Origin: an uncultured Monoglobus sp. | GTDB lineage: Bacteria > Bacillota > Clostridia > Monoglobales > Monoglobaceae | Direction: 5' to 3' | Assembly: GCA_947628795.1 (NCBI GenBank) | Contig: CANRBF010000009.1 | Coordinates: forward strand, 1-64,000 | DNA length: 64,000 bases | Part shown: positions 9,081 to 17,484 of the stretch, piece after piece | How the letters are laid out: every line of letters starts with the position of its first letter | Numbering within the stretch: position 1 is the first letter of the stretch | Notes under the pieces: generated by a model | Seen by the model: the letters and a program-made list of their open reading frames with translations, nothing else | What the model was told of the DNA's origin: nothing | Database searches by the model: none | Made by a program: the position numbers and the translations under genes

Positions 9081-10304
9081 ATGTTTAAGAAATTTGCAAC
9101 TATCATAACCGCTGGGATCATTATAGGCAGCTTGTGCGGGTGCAGTAATATAATATGCCGGCATCCCGCACCGGAGCTTGTACCCACCGACACAGTAATT
9201 GTAGCAGGCAACCATGATAACACGAAATCATTTAATACGTCCGAGACCGAAGAAACGATCAAAGAATCATGTTTGACAGGAGGTACAATAACAATTATAA
9301 TTGCCGATGGCGCGCCATACGTCGCTGCCGAGATCCAATGCCCGGCGATCGACAAGAGCTATTCCCAATCAAAGCTCGAGAGTATCGTTAATCAAAATAC
9401 TGCGCAAGTTATGTCTCTGTTATCATCGGATGAGGCCAAAGCCAAAACACCGGAATTTTCAGATCTTCGGGCGATAGAGCTGGCGGCTCGGCAGTTCAGA
9501 AGCTCGGATAAGGAGAATAAGCGCCTGATCGTAATGGATACGGGCGTCGATACGACAGGCCCGCTTACATTCGTAAATTCGTTAATTGACACTATAGACA
9601 CCCAAAAGGTAGTCGCCAACCTTGAGGCAAGCATGGATATTCCGGATCTGAGCGGTATACAAATTGTTTTTTCGGGCCTTGGAGATGTCGGCGGCGCACA
9701 AAAAGAACTTACCCCGAAGGAACGCGCAATTTTAAAAGACTTATGGAGCTTGATCCTAAGCAAGAGTAATGCTGTTTCGGTAGAGTTTTCGGAGGCAACA
9801 CCTATTGGCGGTCAACCCGGTTTCACAGAGCTGCCGGAGGTGAGCTGCGTTGAAGTTATCCAATCGGCCGGCGCGATCGAAACATATGATCCTAAGACCA
9901 GCATCAGGTTAGGCGAGGAAATCCTGAATTTTAAGCCGGGTTCCGCGGAGCTTCTTACCGACGTAAATGAAGTTAAAAAAATACTGAAACCGATAGCGGA
10001 TTACATGACAGCGGACAACAACGGCGAGCAGCTGCTGCTCATTGGCACAACCGCGTCAGCGGGTACGACGAACGAGCTTAAAGAACTCTCATTAAAACGC
10101 TGCGCAACGGTTAAAGACATTCTGGTTTCAATGGGCGTAAATGACGGCCAATTAAAAACCCTGGGAACGGGCATAGACAATCCGTTTTACCAAAACGACA
10201 TATTGAGCGACGGATCATTGGACAGCGAGATAGCAAAAACGAATCGATCGGTTATAATTTGCGGATACGATTCTCAGACAGCACAATCCGTTTTAAATTA
10301 TTAA
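9081..10304 (+). CDS. Lipoprotein with C-terminal OmpA-like domain
   Basis: 407 residues. The N-terminus is a lipoprotein signal: basic MFKK, a hydrophobic stretch, then LCGC with the likely lipidated Cys21. Residues about 65-260 contain alternating strands and helices with a DTG motif (LIVMDTGVDTTG), reminiscent of a von Willebrand A-type fold but not certain. Residues about 280-405 resemble an OmpA/MotB peptidoglycan-binding domain: FKPGSAELL, then a LIGTTASAG strand, ELSLKRCATVKDIL and NRSVIICG. It would be anchored outside the membrane and could grip the cell wall, supporting a wall-spanning apparatus. AAGGAGG precedes the start. Confidence 0.75.
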   Translation: MFKKFATIITAGIIIGSLCGCSNIICRHPAPELVPTDTVIVAGNHDNTKSFNTSETEETIKESCLTGGTITIIIADGAPYVAAEIQCPAIDKSYSQSKLESIVNQNTAQVMSLLSSDEAKAKTPEFSDLRAIELAARQFRSSDKENKRLIVMDTGVDTTGPLTFVNSLIDTIDTQKVVANLEASMDIPDLSGIQIVFSGLGDVGGAQKELTPKERAILKDLWSLILSKSNAVSVEFSEATPIGGQPGFTELPEVSCVEVIQSAGAIETYDPKTSIRLGEEILNFKPGSAELLTDVNEVKKILKPIADYMTADNNGEQLLLIGTTASAGTTNELKELSLKRCATVKDILVSMGVNDGQLKTLGTGIDNPFYQNDILSDGSLDSEIAKTNRSVIICGYDSQTAQSVLNY

Positions 10305-10320
10305 ACTATTAAACAAGTTA

Positions 10321-10353
10321 TGTATGGAAGAATCTTTATAATTCTTCCATACA
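10321..10353 (+). promoter_or_regulatory. Perfect 13-bp inverted repeat ahead of the metallopeptidase gene
   Basis: Arms TGTATGGAAGAAT and ATTCTTCCATACA pair perfectly around a seven-base loop. The right arm ends immediately before AAAAGGAGG, the ribosome site of the GTG start at 10372. No T-run follows, so it is more likely an RNA-stability or operator element than a terminator. Confidence 0.7.
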
Positions 10354-10371
10354 TAAAAGGAGGCAAATACA

Positions 10372-11181
10372 GTGACAAATAGTGAAAAATGGAATATCGA
10401 CCACAGGTACGAAATGGCGATGCGCAATCTGAACCCTGTGGCGTGGGACAAAATGACTCCGGACGAAAAGATAGATGATCTGCAGGCAATCGAAGATAAA
10501 AACGCCATGGAGCAAGGGCGCGTTGCCGCCGAGGTCGGGGCAGAACCAATGGGCAAAAACGATTGGGGTTATCAGCTTAATAACGAGATCGTAATAAATT
10601 CTAACGAACTTAATAATCCGAATTATATCGAAAATGTCGATACTGTTTATCACGAAGGCGAGCATGTCAAGGATTGGCAGGCGGAGTTTATTCCGGAAGT
10701 AAGGAGCCTTTATACTCAGTCGGAACTGGCGGAACGCAATTCCCCGGAGCCGGATCCCGATACCGACTATGCGGGATATTGCAACCACCCCGCCGAAGTC
10801 GCGGCAAGAGAGGCGGGTGCGGCAGGTGTTGCCAAAAGCCTGGGTGACAGAGAATATATTTTAGAAGTTGACAGAGAGATGAAAGATTTAAACCCCACGA
10901 CGAATCAGATACTTGAAACATATGATTACATAGCGCTCGACACGGAGATCGGCTCTTCGCCCGCGTCAGCGGAATACAGCCCGACAGCAATATCTTCGGA
11001 ATGGAACCATGCGGAGAACAGCTATGAATTTGAATCGGAAAGCGAGGCTGCGTACGGAACGGATATTTATGATGAGGCCGACCGGGAATTTGGCATTGTT
11101 TCGGATATGTCAGACGCGGAAGTCGACCTTGCCGCGGAAGCGGATGCCAATATTGATTTTTCGGATCACAACGATAACTGA
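10372..11181 (+). CDS. Metallopeptidase-like protein with HEGEH motif
   Basis: 269 residues from a GTG start, eight bases after AAGGAGG. A zinc-peptidase signature HExxH is present as HEGEH (94-98). The segment HPAEVAAREAG (139-149) offers E142 or E147 as a third ligand, a pattern like that of metallopeptidase domains in polymorphic-toxin and conjugative-element proteins (comparison from memory). The C-terminal third (about 185-269) is very acidic and low in complexity. No signal peptide or membrane segment is present, so it acts in the cytoplasm or is exported by the neighbouring machinery. It could be an effector or a processing enzyme; the substrate is unknown. Confidence 0.6.
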   Translation: MTNSEKWNIDHRYEMAMRNLNPVAWDKMTPDEKIDDLQAIEDKNAMEQGRVAAEVGAEPMGKNDWGYQLNNEIVINSNELNNPNYIENVDTVYHEGEHVKDWQAEFIPEVRSLYTQSELAERNSPEPDPDTDYAGYCNHPAEVAAREAGAAGVAKSLGDREYILEVDREMKDLNPTTNQILETYDYIALDTEIGSSPASAEYSPTAISSEWNHAENSYEFESESEAAYGTDIYDEADREFGIVSDMSDAEVDLAAEADANIDFSDHNDN

Positions 11182-11203
11182 CTTTGCGTAAGGAGGGACA
11201 AAT

Positions 11204-12490
11204 ATGTTTTATGAAATACCCGCTAAAAGGAATTATTGTGCTTGGCCCGAAGCGAAGAAGAGTATCGGAGGGGTAAACGTATATACAAATGAGTATATCC
11301 GAATACCTATAATTTCCGATAATATCTTGATAGTCGGCAAAACAGGATTCGGAAAAAGCACATTTACAAAGAAAACAGTAGATAAGTTCTTAGAGGATGA
11401 AAACAATCAGCTCACAGTTTTTTTAGATGTCAAAAACGACTTTCGAGAATACATAAGAGGTAATGATAAAGCGGTGTGCTTTACAAATAACAATGAGGGT
11501 ATGAATGTTTTCAGGTGGAATCTTATCTCTGAGATCAGGCAGTCGGACGATTGGGAAAGTGAGCTTGAGGAAATTTCAGGTATGTTGTTTTCCGACCTGA
11601 TGAACGATGGCAAAAATCGTTTTTGGGTCGAGGCTGCGAAGTCGGTGTTTAAGGCATACTTGAAAACCATCCTGTACTGTTATAAAAATTCGCCGTCCAA
11701 TAAGCAGGTAATTGACGGACTTAAATACATGTCCAAAAAACAGCTGATCAGTCATATCGCGGAATACAGGCCCAACAGCAATGTGTTGCGCGACTATCTC
11801 GGATATTCACCAAACGAGCCATACAAAGAGCCACGAAGAGCCGGAGATGTAATGGCATTTTTAAATACGGTCTTAGAAAAATTTATAGGACCTTTTTACT
11901 CGAATGACGGCACCGATACGGTCCATGATTTTTTAGACAATAAATACGGAACACGGTTATTCCTTGTTTATGACTACGGCAAACGGGCTTCCTCGAATAT
12001 TTTTTTCAGACTGATATTGCATAAAATCATCGAAAACCGTTTGTCTCAACAGGTGGATAGGGATAAAAAGGTTCTGTTGGTGCTGGATGAGGCGGCAACA
12101 TTGGAATGTGACTTCGGGTTAATGGAAGCGGCGACGCTGGGAAGAGGAAATAATTTGCATGTCATTCTGAGCACCCAGTCTCTTGAAAAAATATACTGTA
12201 TTGCTCCCGAGCTTAACGCCGAACATATAACAAATGCCGCGCTTGCCGGGTTCCCCACCATAGTGTCATTCTCTCCCGGAGACCCTTTAACTGTTGATAA
12301 GTTGCAAAAGATCTACGGAAACCGAAAAAAGCAATTTGTGAGCCTTGGGATATCAAGATATTCTCAGCCCTCGGTCGAGATAAAAACGGAGCCGATAGTA
12401 ACGGCCGAGGAGCTTTCAAGTATGGGGATAGGCGAATGCTATGTGAAAATAAGGGACGCTGATCCGCAGCGCGTTAAAATATTACTGTAA
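11204..12490 (+). CDS. VirD4/TraD/HerA-like P-loop ATPase
   Basis: 428 residues. Walker A is GKTGFGKST (45-53), Walker B LLVLDEAATLE (291-301), followed by LGRGNNLHVILSTQS (312-326) with the STQ sensor typical of VirD4/TraD/FtsK/HerA motor ATPases. The middle (about 105-240) is helical, like the all-alpha domain of coupling proteins. No membrane segment is obvious, so membrane attachment may come from the four-helix protein of the module. AAGGAGGG lies upstream. In conjugative systems this family pumps DNA or proteins; here no relaxase, VirB4 or integrase is nearby, so a DNA-transfer role is not supported. It is the only clear energy-supplying subunit of the module. Confidence 0.8.
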   Translation: MFYEIPAKRNYCAWPEAKKSIGGVNVYTNEYIRIPIISDNILIVGKTGFGKSTFTKKTVDKFLEDENNQLTVFLDVKNDFREYIRGNDKAVCFTNNNEGMNVFRWNLISEIRQSDDWESELEEISGMLFSDLMNDGKNRFWVEAAKSVFKAYLKTILYCYKNSPSNKQVIDGLKYMSKKQLISHIAEYRPNSNVLRDYLGYSPNEPYKEPRRAGDVMAFLNTVLEKFIGPFYSNDGTDTVHDFLDNKYGTRLFLVYDYGKRASSNIFFRLILHKIIENRLSQQVDRDKKVLLVLDEAATLECDFGLMEAATLGRGNNLHVILSTQSLEKIYCIAPELNAEHITNAALAGFPTIVSFSPGDPLTVDKLQKIYGNRKKQFVSLGISRYSQPSVEIKTEPIVTAEELSSMGIGECYVKIRDADPQRVKILL

Positions 12491-12502
12491 TCGGAGGTGC
12501 TT

Positions 12503-13675
12503 ATGATGAATTATTTGACATTTGCAAATCAGATCTCGCGATACGGGCCTGCAAATATGCCGTTAAATTATCTTGTTTCCGGAACCGATCCGTCGATAAG
12601 AAACGTTGTTTTAAACGATCTTTTCGGTAGGTTCGCGGAAACGGGCCGGCAGGTAATTATCTTAGACGATACTTATGATATGATGGAACTCAATAATTTG
12701 CGGACGAAAGGCTTTTCTTTGCAGAACGGGCTTTCGGGGGAATTCTGCTTATATGATCCGATAAATTTAAAGAGTGTAAAAAATATGAGCAGACTGAGAT
12801 GCCTGCTGCAATTGATGGACTATACAGAGCAGAAGAAGCAGAAGCTGATCGCATATATAAATTTCATCAGCTATCTGAGGAAACTGTCAAAGGACGATCA
12901 TTCCGCAATGAGTTTAGAAGTATTATCGGAATACAGCTCCGCTATACTTGTCGAGGAAAAACTACAGGAACTGTTGTTTAGCGGAATAATAGATCAGACC
13001 CGGCAAATGCACTTGCTTGGGAAATATTCGGAAATTTGCAGCGCGGCCGCGGATTTTGAGGATACGCTCTTTCTCTTGGCTCCTTTTATCATGGGAAATA
13101 AATCGTTATACGATAATGAGAACGCGCGTTGTGTAAAATATTTTAAAATCAGCGAAATGGACTCGGATCATGTTTTGAAAAATATAGCCGTAAAAATGAT
13201 AGCGTACACGATCGAGGACGCGCCTGATAATATAGCGGTTGTGGTTTTTGATAAAGGAAAAGGTGACAGGAATTATATAATGGATTTTTTGTCATGCGTA
13301 TCCGCAAGCGCCGCGGAGATCCATATGTTTTCCGAAGATATATTTACTTTGGGAAATTCCGATGAGATCAGGTCGGTTTCGAACTGCTTTTCGGCGAGAA
13401 TATATACTCGTCATACAGCTATGGATTCATGCCTTGCTATAGAAAAAGAGATGGGCGATATCGATGTTGTAAAAACTTCTTCCGCTGTTACTTACGACAG
13501 AAGATGGAAAGCCAACAAACCGTTAGATATACTGTTTGGAAAAAACAAAACAGAGACCTATACAACCAATGCGCCCTGCCGCGAACCTAAATTTCGTAAG
13601 GAAATGATCGCGGGTATGCAGCAAGGGTGCGGGATAATAGAGATCGCGGGAAACAGCTCGATCTTTTCCGTATAA
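12503..13675 (+). CDS. Degenerate P-loop partner of the VirD4-like ATPase
   Basis: 390 residues. The layout resembles that of the preceding ATPase: an early strand and loop LVSGTDPSIRNVVLNDLF (24-41) stands where Walker A would be, but the GKS/T is absent, and VIILDD follows soon after. A long helical middle and a C-terminal Rossmann-like part follow. It is likely a catalytically dead paralogue or regulatory subunit. I start at the ATG at 12503, five bases after GGAGG; the ATG at 12506 is an alternative, and the upstream GTG at 12497 overlaps the ribosome site. It follows the ATPase gene by 12 bases. Function otherwise unknown. Confidence 0.65.
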   Translation: MMNYLTFANQISRYGPANMPLNYLVSGTDPSIRNVVLNDLFGRFAETGRQVIILDDTYDMMELNNLRTKGFSLQNGLSGEFCLYDPINLKSVKNMSRLRCLLQLMDYTEQKKQKLIAYINFISYLRKLSKDDHSAMSLEVLSEYSSAILVEEKLQELLFSGIIDQTRQMHLLGKYSEICSAAADFEDTLFLLAPFIMGNKSLYDNENARCVKYFKISEMDSDHVLKNIAVKMIAYTIEDAPDNIAVVVFDKGKGDRNYIMDFLSCVSASAAEIHMFSEDIFTLGNSDEIRSVSNCFSARIYTRHTAMDSCLAIEKEMGDIDVVKTSSAVTYDRRWKANKPLDILFGKNKTETYTTNAPCREPKFRKEMIAGMQQGCGIIEIAGNSSIFSV

Positions 13676-13687
13676 GGATCATAAAGG

Positions 13688-14560
13688 ATGGGATTTAACA
13701 TGAGGGCTTTGGGAATAATAAAGGTATGTGTGGAATTATGCGTTAATTTTGTTATAATATATTTTTTATTCGGTATAGAGGCGGCGGCGATAATAACAGC
13801 CGGTATAGCTCTTTATACATTGATAGGTGAATATATTGATATGGCAAAAGACGGCTGTGTTAAAGCGGAGAATTGTGACAGCTATACGTCCTCCAAACTG
13901 CACAGGACATTTGCTCTGCTCCAAAATGACGCGAAAATCAAGAAAGGCGCTGCGGTGCCGAATATAAAGCTGCACGTAATTCCTGACGATAAGATCAACG
14001 CGTTTGCCTACGGCTATAAAAATATTGCCGTAACAAGAGGCTTGCTCCAATGCTGCGACGAAATTACTCTGTGCGCCGTGATGAGTCATGAACTGAGCCA
14101 TACGCTGAATTTTGACGCGGCATTTCACAGAATAATATTTGCCGATATTACACTTATTATATTGTCGCTCATTGTACTGGCGTTCGCCGCGACATCTTTT
14201 ATGTGGATCGTTTTTCTGATTTTATGCGTACTGGGATTGTGCGGCGGAGTTGTATCGCTGATACTGTTTTCTCAAATCTCAAAAATAATCAAGGCAATAT
14301 CCGGCGGTATCCAGCGGGCGGTGCTGTTTATATATCGGTTCGGTATGGGCGTTGTCAGCCGGCGCTGTGAGTACAGAGCGGACCGATACGCGGCCGAACT
14401 GGGATACGGGGTGCAGCTGGCATATTTCCTGAGCCGATTTGCAGATGATAACAGTCCGGGAAAATCGTTGTCTGATATTTTGTATTGCTCGCATCCTGCC
14501 GCATACAAACGAATACAACGTCTTCAGCCGGATAAATCCGAATACCTACAAATAGTATAA
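13688..14560 (+). CDS. M48-family membrane metalloprotease (HtpX/Ste24-like)
   Basis: 290 residues. The zinc site is complete: HELSH (134-138) with a downstream glutamate in RRCEYRADRYA (E228). Hydrophobic segments at about 10-45 and 150-200 place it in the membrane with a cytoplasmic active site, as in HtpX. M48 enzymes trim or degrade membrane proteins. As the last gene of the module it may process or recycle the neighbouring membrane proteins. An ATG at 13700 is an alternative start. The family call is secure; the role in the module is inferred from position. Confidence 0.85.
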   Translation: MGFNMRALGIIKVCVELCVNFVIIYFLFGIEAAAIITAGIALYTLIGEYIDMAKDGCVKAENCDSYTSSKLHRTFALLQNDAKIKKGAAVPNIKLHVIPDDKINAFAYGYKNIAVTRGLLQCCDEITLCAVMSHELSHTLNFDAAFHRIIFADITLIILSLIVLAFAATSFMWIVFLILCVLGLCGGVVSLILFSQISKIIKAISGGIQRAVLFIYRFGMGVVSRRCEYRADRYAAELGYGVQLAYFLSRFADDNSPGKSLSDILYCSHPAAYKRIQRLQPDKSEYLQIV

Positions 14561-14962
14561 TCTATAAAAATACTTATGTTTTTATTTTGAACGGACTGAG
14601 CAATGTACATAAAATCTTTGATTTTACAAAGATAATAAGCGTAGATATGACGAATTGTAAAATACCGGACGCAGTTGTGTCACTCGAAAAATACATGACG
14701 ATGGGGTATTTGATAATATGCACGTAAATAAAGGTAAAAAGAAGTTTGATGACGAAATAGCAATTTCAACGATGTACAAAACTAATAGCAAAGAAATACG
14801 AGTGAATAACGGATATCGGGAATAAAAGGGCGATCCTTAATGCATAAAATATTTAACGAGAGATTTATACACCAAATTAAAGGCTTGTGTGAAAAAGTGA
14901 GCCGACGTATCTGTAATTATTACGTGAAATATCAAGAAATATACAAAAACCAAAAGAGACGA

Positions 14963-15050
14963 TAAACCCATAATTTACACAATGTCGAAGTCAGTTTGTT
15001 TATTACATACACATCTTTTTCCACAGAGCCGTGAAAAAGGCCCTTGTAAT
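14963..15050 (+). repeat. Imperfect direct repeat, copy B (pairs with 219-304)
   Basis: This 88-base partner of copy A has the same orientation and core (TAAACCCATAATTT, then ACACATCTTTTTCC and CAGAGCC). About 14.7 kb separates the copies. No transposase or integrase gene was found between them. Confidence 0.7.
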
Positions 15051-15175
15051 TAGTAATATAATAGTATTTAGGTATTATAACATTTTTACTTTTATAAAAG
15101 ATTTTATTTTATCATTTGAGAGGATTCAAATGTTTTTTGGCAGATATTATTATCGAATTGAGCCATAATGAAAAA

Positions 15176-15216
15176 GGCTTTCGGCAAACCGCTCGGAGTT
15201 GCCGAAAGGCTTTATT
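15176..15216 (+). terminator. Hairpin terminator, probably bidirectional
   Basis: Arms CTTTCGGCAA (15178-15187) and TTGCCGAAAG (15199-15208) pair perfectly around an 11-base loop. GCTTTATTTT follows on the plus strand, and an A-rich run precedes it, so it can also work on the minus strand. Confidence 0.7.
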
Positions 15217-15272
15217 TTAGGTGTTTTCAGCTACTTTTTTGATTGTTCGATTGTATCAAAGACGACTTCTAA

Positions 15273-16436
15273 ATAGACAGCGTTACAAGTATTGGCTATA
15301 CGGCTTTTTACGGTTGCGAAAACTTAATTAGCATAAATATCCCTGCAGGTGTTACAAGCATTGATAATGGCGCGTTTGAAAGATGTGGGAGCCTTAACAT
15401 AGAAGTGTCTCCACAGAATAATGATTATTCATCAGTTGACGGAGTGTTGTTCAACAAAGATAAAACAATAATTTTGGCATACGCGAAATATAAAATTCAG
15501 ACGGCTTATGCTATTCCCAACGGCGTGACAAGCATTGGCGAAAGTACGTTTTCATGGGGCAGCGGCTTAACAAGCATAAATATTCCGGATAGCGTGACCG
15601 GCATCGGCGAGTTTGCGTTTTCCCAATGCAGCGGCTTAACGAGTATAAATATCCCGTCCGGCGTGACAAGCATCGAAAGATACGCGTTTTATGGGTGCAA
15701 AGGCTTAACAAGCATAAATATACCCGACGGCGTAAAAAGCATCAGCGAGTCTGTGTTTGAGGGTTGCAATGGCTTAATAAGCATTAATATTCCGTCTGGC
15801 TTGACAAGCATCGGCGAGTCTGCGTTTGAGGGTTGCCGCAGTTTAACAAACATAAATATCCCGTCAAGCGTTATAAGCATAGCTGCTTACGCATTTTCCG
15901 ACTGTGACAGCTTAACAAGTATAAATATCCCGACCGGTGTGACAAGTATCAAAGAGTTTACATTTTCCGGTTGCAGCAGCTTAACAAGCATAAACATCCC
16001 TGTCAGCGTGACAAGCATAGGCTATGCTGCGTTTGGTGGATGCAAGAGTTTAACAAGCGTATATTACGGTGGCAGCGAAGATGAATGGAACAATATGGAA
16101 GAAGAATTTGTAACGAACGAATCCCTTTTAAATGCAAATATATACTATAATAACCGTTTGACAAAAAGTGTTGTTGAGATAAACAATGATAATATATTTT
16201 TAAAAACATCAATTAATGATCTGAGTGAAGCCGAAAAACAAAAATCCGAGGTGTTTGTGGTGCTTTATGATGAGAGTGGTGCGGTAACCGATTCTTATAA
16301 CGCGGTGTATAACGGGTCGGAAATAAGCGGTGTATTGAAAAACAGCGACAGCGTCGACCATATCAAAGTATTTGTTTGGAACAAGGATGGAAGCCTTAAG
16401 CCGATCATAAATGTTCCGGAATATATTTCGTTATAA
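15273..16436 (+). pseudogene. 5'-truncated BspA-type leucine-rich-repeat surface protein
   Basis: An open frame begins right after a stop at 15270-15272, already inside a leucine-rich repeat (DSVTSIGYTAFYGC), with no start codon, ribosome site or signal peptide. The first possible start is a GTG at 15405 inside the repeat array. About ten 23-residue LRR_5 units follow, of the form LTSINIPDSVTGIGEFAF. The last roughly 90 residues form the C-terminal tail shared with other secreted proteins here (VFVWNKDGSLKPI). The intact homologue at 17769-19244 has the same repeat-to-tail transition (SSVDGVLFNKDKT versus SSEDGVLFDKDKT), so the missing part is the signal peptide and N-terminal domain. Truncation lies next to the right direct repeat. 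Confidence 0.75.
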
Positions 16437-16468
16437 AATAATTAATTCTTCCCAATAAATCCAAACCG

Positions 16469-16500
16469 GGCGGAGCCGTCGGCTCCGCCTTTGAATTATT
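16469..16500 (+). terminator. Intrinsic terminator after the LRR pseudogene
   Basis: GGCGGAGCC and GGCTCCGCC pair perfectly around GTC (16469-16489), followed by TTTG and a T-rich stretch. Confidence 0.75.
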
Positions 16501-16538
16501 TTATGCTTCATTTGTGCTGCTCGAGACAAACAAATATA

Positions 16539-16567
16539 TTGACTATTTCGCAAAAATAGGATATAAT
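16539..16567 (+). promoter_or_regulatory. Sigma-A promoter of the Rpn gene
   Basis: TTGACT (16539-16544) and TATAAT (16562-16567) with a 17-base spacer, about 30 bases before the ribosome site of the Rpn-family start. Confidence 0.8.
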
Positions 16568-16597
16568 AAGTATATCAAAACATAGGAAGTGGTTGCC

Positions 16598-17454
16598 GTG
16601 CCTAACAGCAAAAAGATACTAAAGCGCAACGTTAAAGACAGCGTGTTTACCAGTTTGTTTCAGGACACAAAATATATAGTGGAGCTCTACAAAGCCCTGC
16701 ACCCCGAGGCCGACTATGTGACCGAGGACATGATCGAGATAGTCACCCTCAAGAATATACTGACCGACAGCTTGTATAACGACTTGGGCTTTATGATGGA
16801 CAAAAGGCTGATAGTCCTTGTCGAAGCGCAAAGCACCTGGACGGTAAATATAATAATCAGAGGCCTTATGTACCTTGTGCAGACGTATCAGGACTATATC
16901 GAAAAAGAGGAGCTTAATATCTACGGCTCAAAAAAGCTCGAGATCCCGAAGCCGGAGCTTTATGTGATCTACACGGGTGAGAAAAAGGTAGAGGAAAAAG
17001 AGATAAGCCTGAGCGAGGAATATTTTGGCGGAGACGAAACGGCCTTGGACGTAAGGGTCAAGTGATCACGGAAAGCCGCGAGGGCGACATAATCAACCAA
17101 TACGTGATGTTTACGCATATCTTAAACGATCGGGTAAAGACCCACGGCAGGACGAAAAAGGCGATAGACGAAACGATAAAAATATGCAAAGACAGAAATA
17201 TCCTGAAAGAATACCTGTCAAACCACGAAAGCGAGGTGCATGATATAATGTTTTCCCTGTACGACGATGAGCAAATACAAAAAGCAATGATGAGAGACGC
17301 CCGCAAAGAAGGCCGAATGGAAGGCCGAATGGAAGGCCGAATGGAAGGCCGAATGGAAGGCATAGACGCGATGATAGCAAACATGCGCAAAGCGGGAATA
17401 AGTGACGAAATGATACAAAATATCGCTAATATGTCACAGCGGCCGATTTCCTAA
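16598..17454 (+). pseudogene. Rpn-family PD-(D/E)XK nuclease, frameshifted
   Basis: The first frame (16598-17065) begins at a GTG eight bases after AGGAAG and reads PNSKKILKRNVKDSVF, typical of the Rpn family (recombination-promoting nuclease/putative transposase). It includes the nuclease core (LIVLVEAQST). It stops at LDVRVK, and the normal continuation ITESREGDIINQYVMF is in another frame (17062-17454), ending in a basic GRMEG-rich tail. Reading GTCAAG-TGATC as GTCAAGGTGATC, that is restoring one G near 17060, rejoins the frames. The gene is therefore inactivated, or the base call is wrong. Rpn proteins are scattered widely and have been linked to RecA-independent recombination and phage defence. 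Confidence 0.8.
17308..17355 (+). repeat. Four tandem 12-bp repeats in the Rpn 3' end
   Basis: GAAGGCCGAATG occurs four times in a row and encodes repeated EGRM units in the basic C-terminal tail. The duplicated copy downstream has only one unit. Confidence 0.85.
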
Positions 17455-17484
17455 TCGCTATTCGCTAATCACTAATCACTACGT
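17451..17484 (+). repeat. TAATC-rich dispersed repeat (copy 1)
   Basis: A cluster of CTAATCGCTA, TTCGCTAATCAC and TAATCACTACGTTGAG motifs. Related clusters occur at 17669-17712 and, in both orientations, at 27912-28033. Confidence 0.7.

Larger units (their letters stand above)
14561..15272. other. Non-coding right flank of the module
   Basis: No complete gene is visible. An open stretch of about 55 codons near 14560-14727 lacks a convincing start and resembles nothing I know. The region holds copy B of the direct repeat (14963-15050) and a terminator-like hairpin (15178-15208), and ends where a truncated leucine-rich-repeat reading frame begins. Confidence 0.55.

Noticed and set aside
10336-10990. 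Minus-strand frames opposite the HEGEH gene
   Set aside because: The plus-strand gene has a clear ribosome site, metallopeptidase motif and operon position; the opposite frames have none.
7190-14560. Integrative conjugative element or prophage
   Set aside because: There is a VirD4-like ATPase but no relaxase, VirB4, integrase, recombinase or phage structural gene in the segment.
14566-14727. Roughly 55-codon open stretch downstream of the M48 gene
   Set aside because: No ribosome site or convincing start and no similarity I recognise; kept only as a possible remnant.
17308-17355. Short CRISPR-like array
   Set aside because: The 12-bp units are contiguous, have no spacers and lie inside a coding sequence.
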